In this document: one piece after another, positions 7,934 to 10,784 of the stretch
How the letters are laid out: each line of letters opens with the position of its first letter
How positions within the stretch are numbered: the first letter of the stretch is position 1
Origin: JAHHLP01 sp041609895
Lineage (GTDB): Bacteria; Bacteroidota; Rhodothermia; Rhodothermales; JABDKH01
Length of the DNA: 10,784 nucleotides
Direction: 5' to 3'
Assembly (NCBI GenBank): GCA_041609895.1
Contig: JBFIPX010000103.1
Location: forward strand, 1-10,784
Made by a program: the position numbers and the translations under genes
Notes under the pieces: generated by a model
Seen by the model: the letters and a program-made list of their open reading frames with translations, nothing else
Told to the model about the DNA's origin: nothing
Database searches by the model: none

Positions 7934-8410
7934 ATGACTCGAAGCGAGTTCAATGCGATCTGCTTCGCGTGTGGTCTTCTTCTGTTTGGCTACGCAGCAG
8001 ATTCTGTTGCACACTGGAGGAGTCGCCAACCGTCGGAACGATATGCGCAAAGCGACAGCATCTTTTTTGCGCTTGCCGAGGCGGGTACGACTGCAGCCAT
8101 TGGAGAGGGACCGTTCGATCAGGATACGACGACACTGCCGGACCAGGCAGTGGACAGTGGCAGCGACTCGCGCCCTCGCGATAACGCACGACTCGATCTG
8201 AACACGGCGACGCATGCACAACTGGTCACCCTTCCGGGAATCGGGCCTGCCCTTGCGAACCGTATCATAGAATCCCGGCGACGACTGGGGCCCTTCGCGA
8301 GCGTTACCGATCTGCAGCGGGTCACGGGCATAGGGCCGGCAAAGTCGGGCCGCATTGCCGCACTTGTGGTCGCCATTGATTCGACTAGCGCTTCGGCCTC
8401 ACAGCGCTAG
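7934..8410 (+). CDS. Membrane-anchored ComEA-like helix-hairpin-helix protein
   Basis: Predicted envelope DNA-binding protein of the ComEA type, whose relatives bind incoming DNA during natural transformation. From the ATG at 7934 it is 158 residues: a hydrophobic N-terminal segment (about 7-22, CFACGLLLFGYAA) as signal anchor, a polar Asp/Ser/Thr-rich linker (about 30-86), then a paired helix-hairpin-helix domain (87-146). That domain opens with LDLNTATHAQL and has two GIGPA hairpins at 102-106 and 132-136, with GPFASVTDLQRV between them. A TTG at 7838 would add 32 residues in the same frame, but the ATG puts the hydrophobic segment at the natural place. It diverges from recO. Other competence genes are not in the window, so a role in DNA uptake is inferred; similar HhH proteins of unknown role are common in Bacteroidota. 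Confidence 0.82.
   Translation: MTRSEFNAICFACGLLLFGYAADSVAHWRSRQPSERYAQSDSIFFALAEAGTTAAIGEGPFDQDTTTLPDQAVDSGSDSRPRDNARLDLNTATHAQLVTLPGIGPALANRIIESRRRLGPFASVTDLQRVTGIGPAKSGRIAALVVAIDSTSASASQR
8385..8410. terminator. Stem-loop at the convergent end of the ComEA-like gene and the small ORF
   Basis: CTAGCGCT (8385-8392) and AGCGCTAG (8403-8410) form a perfect 8-bp stem with a 10-base loop. The 3' arm ends in CTAG, which provides the TAG stop of the plus-strand gene and, read on the other strand, the TAG stop of the minus-strand gene. It is symmetric, so it can fold in both transcripts. There is no T-run. Confidence 0.5.
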
Positions 8411-8571
8411 GGGTCCGGGGTGCGCTTAAGCTCCGAGATCTTGTCCTCGGTCCACTCCTCGCTGATCTTCTCTTCCTTGTTCAAGAACCTCCAAACAGGC
8501 ACCAGCAGGATCGCGGCCAACGCGAAGAATCCGATTGTCGTCAAAATGATTGCGATGAGGTATTTGTCCAT
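8407..8571 (-). CDS. Small single-pass membrane protein, unknown function
   Basis: 54 residues from the ATG at 8571. A hydrophobic N-terminal segment (about residues 4-26, YLIAIILTTIGFFALAAILLVPV) is followed by a basic WRFLNK boundary and a charged tail (KEEKISEEWTEDKISELKRTPDP). By the positive-inside rule the tail should be cytoplasmic. A TTG at 8619 would add 16 residues with no benefit. A weak GGAT lies about eight bases before the ATG. The gene overlaps the ComEA-like gene by 4 bases at its 3' end. I do not recognise the family. A clean membrane segment followed by an amphipathic charged tail argues for a real protein, but the small size keeps confidence moderate. Confidence 0.55.
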   Translation of the reverse strand: MDKYLIAIILTTIGFFALAAILLVPVWRFLNKEEKISEEWTEDKISELKRTPDP

Positions 8572-8794
8572 GAACAAGATCCAGCCACAATCCACAGTTG
8601 CATGGCGATTAAACCCCAAGCGATCTAAAAGTGTCCTCTGATGGTCGTCCCTTTTTTGTTAAGTTGAAATACGACTCGTCAACGGTACGTAGGAAGCGAG
8701 GGCAAAGTATCGCAGCTCACTTGCCATTGATGGTTTTGACCCCGTAACGGCTTGGTCTGTTGCGGCAACCCATTATCCAAAGCCACTAGGCGCA
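8572..8794. other. Divergent intergenic region, small ORF and TerB-like gene
   Basis: This region must hold the promoters for the small membrane protein (leftward) and for the TerB-like/GDPD pair (rightward). I found no well-spaced -35/-10 pair and no strong inverted repeat. There is a T-run (TTTTTTG near 8652) with no hairpin in front of it. Confidence 0.4.
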
Positions 8795-9595
8795 ATGAAA
8801 GCGAATCTCGACATAGACCTGGCTGGGCGGCTGGCGACCGTCTACGTGTCACTCGCATTCAGGGCGTCCGGGGATCCCTCTCGAGAATATCTGAACGAGA
8901 TCGCCCGCGCGGTCGCGAAGTGGACTCTGCCTGCGGTTAGCATCGATGAGATACATGCCGTCGTCGACACATCTGTATCCACGGTACGATCAGAGTTGGG
9001 CCGTCGAGCACTGGCGGAGTCGATTCGTACGCTAAGTCACGTTGCCGACCTGGAAACGCGGCGTGCCTTCTTGTACGACCTGGTACAGCTGGCTCTTCAT
9101 GACGACTGGTACGTGCACGAAGAAGGTCGTTTCATCAGTGCCGTGGCGCGGCGATGGGATGTGCATCCGGCAGAGGAGGGACGCTCGCGGCTATGGAGCG
9201 TCATGAACACGCACCACACGGAGTCGGAGTGGACACCAGTACATGATCTGGCGTTGGTTTATCTAATGCTTGCGCATCGCGCGGACGATGAGCTTTCCCA
9301 GTCCGAGCTTGACGCCATCACCAAAAAGCTTTCCGAATGGCTCCCGGCAGCTCTGCCGTCGGACGTGGTGGTAATCGTTTCCGAGGCTCTGCATATATAC
9401 GCGTCCGGAGTGGCGAACGATGCTCTTGCGAAATCGGTTGAACGAATAAAGCATGCCGTGCCTGGACACCAGAGGGCCGCCTTGGTTGCGGATCTCGAGT
9501 ACGTGGCCCGAGCAGATAATGTGATGCTCGTCGAAGAGAAGGCAATCATATCAGAGTTGGCCGCTGCATGGGGTATTGAGCCCGAGAAGGTCTGA
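8795..9595 (+). CDS. Tandem TerB-like protein, function unknown
   Basis: 266 residues, predicted soluble and helical, with no signal peptide or membrane segment. The ATG start has AGG five bases upstream. The protein is two copies of a roughly 115-residue unit: 13-128 begins LATVYVSLAFRA and ends LVQLALHDDWYVHEEGRFISAVARRWDVHPAEE in outline; 152-266 begins LALVYLMLAHRA and ends with YVARADNVMLVEEKAIISELAAAWGI. The unit endings fit the TerB/DjlA-type acidic helical motif (A-D-x-x-x-x-x-E-E-x-x-x-I). TerB domains are known from tellurite-resistance and stress clusters, but no TerC, TerD or TerE is nearby, so a tellurite role is not supported. It is separated by 26 bases from the phosphodiesterase gene downstream, suggesting co-transcription. 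The match to the TerB fold is by eye. Confidence 0.72.
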   Translation: MKANLDIDLAGRLATVYVSLAFRASGDPSREYLNEIARAVAKWTLPAVSIDEIHAVVDTSVSTVRSELGRRALAESIRTLSHVADLETRRAFLYDLVQLALHDDWYVHEEGRFISAVARRWDVHPAEEGRSRLWSVMNTHHTESEWTPVHDLALVYLMLAHRADDELSQSELDAITKKLSEWLPAALPSDVVVIVSEALHIYASGVANDALAKSVERIKHAVPGHQRAALVADLEYVARADNVMLVEEKAIISELAAAWGIEPEKV

Positions 9596-9621
9596 TCTCT
9601 TAAACCAATCCCTGTCGACTA

Positions 9622-10479
9622 TTGCCGCGATCGGATCGTATCCCATTTGATATACAGGGACACCGGGGTGCTCGCGGCCTGCTTCCCGAGAACACGATAC
9701 CTGGATTTCGTCGAGCGCTGGAACTAGGGGTTGCTACGCTGGAGATGGACGTCGTCGTTTCCCAGGACAAAAAGGTCGTCGTATCTCACGATCACTATTT
9801 CCATCCCGCGATCTCGACTTGGCCGGACGGACGTCCGGTAACCGAACAGGAATCGAAGGAACTCGTTCTCTATTGCATGCCCTACGATGAGATTGCGACC
9901 TTCGACTGCGGTCTCAGGCGTCACCCGCGTTTTCCGCATCAGCAGCCGGTGCCGGCCGTCAAGCCACTATTGTCGGACGTGATTTCCATGGCGGAGTCCG
10001 AATCCGCTCGACTCGGTCGTGCACCACTGATGTACAATATTGAGACGAAGAGTCGCAAATCGGGAGACAACGTTCTGCATCCGCCTCCCGCCGAATTCAC
10101 GCAACTACTATACGACGTGCTTATTGAGGGGCGGGTTCTCGACCGCTCCGTCATACAGTCCTTTGATGTGCGCACCCTTCGTCAGGCGAGGCGCCTTGAC
10201 CCCAACTGGCGGACGTCGCTATTGACTGGACGACTAACGGGTCGATTTATGGTCCTGAAAATGCGGGAATTAGGCTTCAGGCCAAATATATACAGTCCTC
10301 ACCACGCTGTTGTCGGGCGAAGAATGATCCGTCGTGCACACCGCAAAGGAGTGCAGGTCATGCCGTGGACAGTTAACGACGCCGCTTCAATGGTCCGACT
10401 CGCAGACGTTGGAGTTGACGGCTTGATCACGGATTACCCCGACGTCGCTATTCAGACCTTGGAACGATTCTTGACATAA
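9622..10479 (+). CDS. Glycerophosphodiester phosphodiesterase
   Basis: Hydrolyses glycerophosphodiesters (deacylated phospholipids) to glycerol-3-phosphate and an alcohol. 285 residues in a TIM-barrel GDPD domain that fills the protein. The signature QGHRGARGLLPENTIPGF carries catalytic His14, Arg15 and Glu23; the metal ligands Glu41 and Asp43 sit in LEMDVVVSQD; the second catalytic His is 56 (SHD); Glu141 and Lys143 lie in YNIETKS; PWTVND (249-253) and DGLITDYPD close the barrel. The roughly 35-residue insert after the first His pair is expected for this GHRGARG subgroup. The start must be the TTG at 9622: an in-frame TAA lies 21 bases upstream and no ATG or GTG falls between it and the essential GHRG. 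No signal peptide is visible, although I recall many relatives being exported, so this copy is predicted cytoplasmic. It probably shares a transcript with the TerB-like gene. Confidence 0.93.
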   Translation: MPRSDRIPFDIQGHRGARGLLPENTIPGFRRALELGVATLEMDVVVSQDKKVVVSHDHYFHPAISTWPDGRPVTEQESKELVLYCMPYDEIATFDCGLRRHPRFPHQQPVPAVKPLLSDVISMAESESARLGRAPLMYNIETKSRKSGDNVLHPPPAEFTQLLYDVLIEGRVLDRSVIQSFDVRTLRQARRLDPNWRTSLLTGRLTGRFMVLKMRELGFRPNIYSPHHAVVGRRMIRRAHRKGVQVMPWTVNDAASMVRLADVGVDGLITDYPDVAIQTLERFLT

Positions 10480-10526
10480 GAATAGTAATAGACGTCGGGC
10501 GGGTGCGTCCGCGTTTACTGTTCTTA
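10477..10526. terminator. Bidirectional stem-loop between the GDPD gene and the last minus-strand gene
   Basis: TAAGAATAGTAA (10477-10488) pairs with TTACTGTTCTTA (10515-10526) over 12 positions with one G-U pair, enclosing a GC-rich centre that can partly pair further. The 5' arm begins with the GDPD TAA stop. The minus-strand gene ends six bases beyond the other arm. AT-rich outer arms around a GC-rich core fit a terminator shared by convergent genes. Confidence 0.6.
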
Positions 10527-10531
10527 GTCAT

Positions 10532-10784
10532 TTACGTAGTTTGAAGGGTGCTCGACGAGCCTAAAATGGGCGAGTGCGAGCCGTCTGTAGCGGACGAACG
10601 CGCAGAGATTTGGTCGCAGCGAGGGTATCGCACCTCGACACCTCCTGGCCGCACCTCTCGCGCGATCTTCTTGACGAGCCCCCGATTTACCGCTACGGGC
10701 CCGACACGACTCGATGTCATGAGTTCCTGAAGTCGGGTAGCGCGGACAAAATCTCGCCGGATTCTGGCAAGAATGAACAGCGAA
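10532..10784 (-). CDS. 3' end of an unidentified minus-strand gene (partial)
   Basis: The frame is open from the right edge (first full codon at 10783) to a TAA at 10532, giving 83 residues. The visible part starts SLFILARIRRDFVRATRLQELM, continues with a basic GLVKKIAREVRPGGVEVRYPRCDQ stretch, and ends in a Ser/Thr-rich tail. The Met at 10720 is probably internal. No family is recognised. Support comes from the uninterrupted frame, the protein-like first half, and the stem-loop placed six bases after the stop. A second minus-strand frame is also open here, and the Ser/Thr-rich tail is weak, so the assignment is tentative. If it is wrong, 10480-10784 is 305 bases without a recognised gene. 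Confidence 0.45.
   Translation of the reverse strand, partial: SLFILARIRRDFVRATRLQELMTSSRVGPVAVNRGLVKKIAREVRPGGVEVRYPRCDQISARSSATDGSHSPILGSSSTLQTT

Noticed and set aside
8795..9595. Tellurite-resistance operon
   Set aside because: Only TerB-like domains are present, with no TerA, TerC, TerD or TerE, so the resistance label is not supported.
10548..10730. 60-residue plus-strand frame near the right edge
   Set aside because: Composition rich in Arg, Ser, Thr and Pro with no motif. It overlaps the better-supported minus-strand frame and would start just after a hairpin.
1..10784. CRISPR array, tRNA, rRNA, insertion sequence or prophage
   Set aside because: No spaced direct repeats, cloverleaf, rRNA-like segment, transposase or integrase motif was found by eye on either strand.

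Overview
The window is ordinary chromosomal sequence from a moderately GC-rich Gram-negative bacterium. A lipobox-bearing M1 peptidase of the type common in Bacteroidota, a MalS-like exported amylase, a LexA with its own operator and a ComEA-like helix-hairpin-helix protein together suggest the Rhodothermales/Balneolales side of Bacteroidota. This placement is inference from protein style, not from a marker gene. I see no rRNA, tRNA, CRISPR array, transposase or phage gene.

Layout. Positions 1-2664 (+) hold most of acnA (aconitase A), cut by the left edge. After a stem-loop comes a GTG-started lipoprotein M1 aminopeptidase (2728-4383, +). It converges on a MalS-like periplasmic alpha-amylase (4392-6203, -). 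Upstream of the amylase on the same strand lie lexA (6315-6965) and recO (7049-7792). Divergent from recO is a membrane-anchored ComEA-like protein (7934-8410, +), which converges on a tiny single-pass membrane protein (8407-8571, -). Next come a two-repeat TerB-like protein (8795-9595, +) and a glycerophosphodiester phosphodiesterase (9622-10479, +), probably one transcription unit. The right edge cuts the 3' end of an unidentified minus-strand gene (10532-10784).

How the genes relate. lexA, recO and the ComEA-like gene form a loose DNA-repair and DNA-handling neighbourhood. lexA has a promoter (TTGACC-17-TAGATT) whose -10 box sits at the centre of a near-perfect 25-nt inverted repeat, the expected arrangement for SOS autorepression. 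The other genes are metabolic or scavenging functions: the TCA cycle, peptide and starch breakdown at the cell envelope, and phosphodiester turnover.

The most notable non-coding pattern is at the convergent gene ends. At all three junctions at least one stop codon lies inside an inverted repeat: a 14-bp perfect palindrome carrying both TGA stops, a hairpin with 8-bp arms whose shared CTAG supplies both TAG stops, and a hairpin with 12-bp arms that includes the GDPD stop. I did not find a convincing undescribed multi-gene system. The best leads are the candidate LexA operator and the tandem TerB-like protein.
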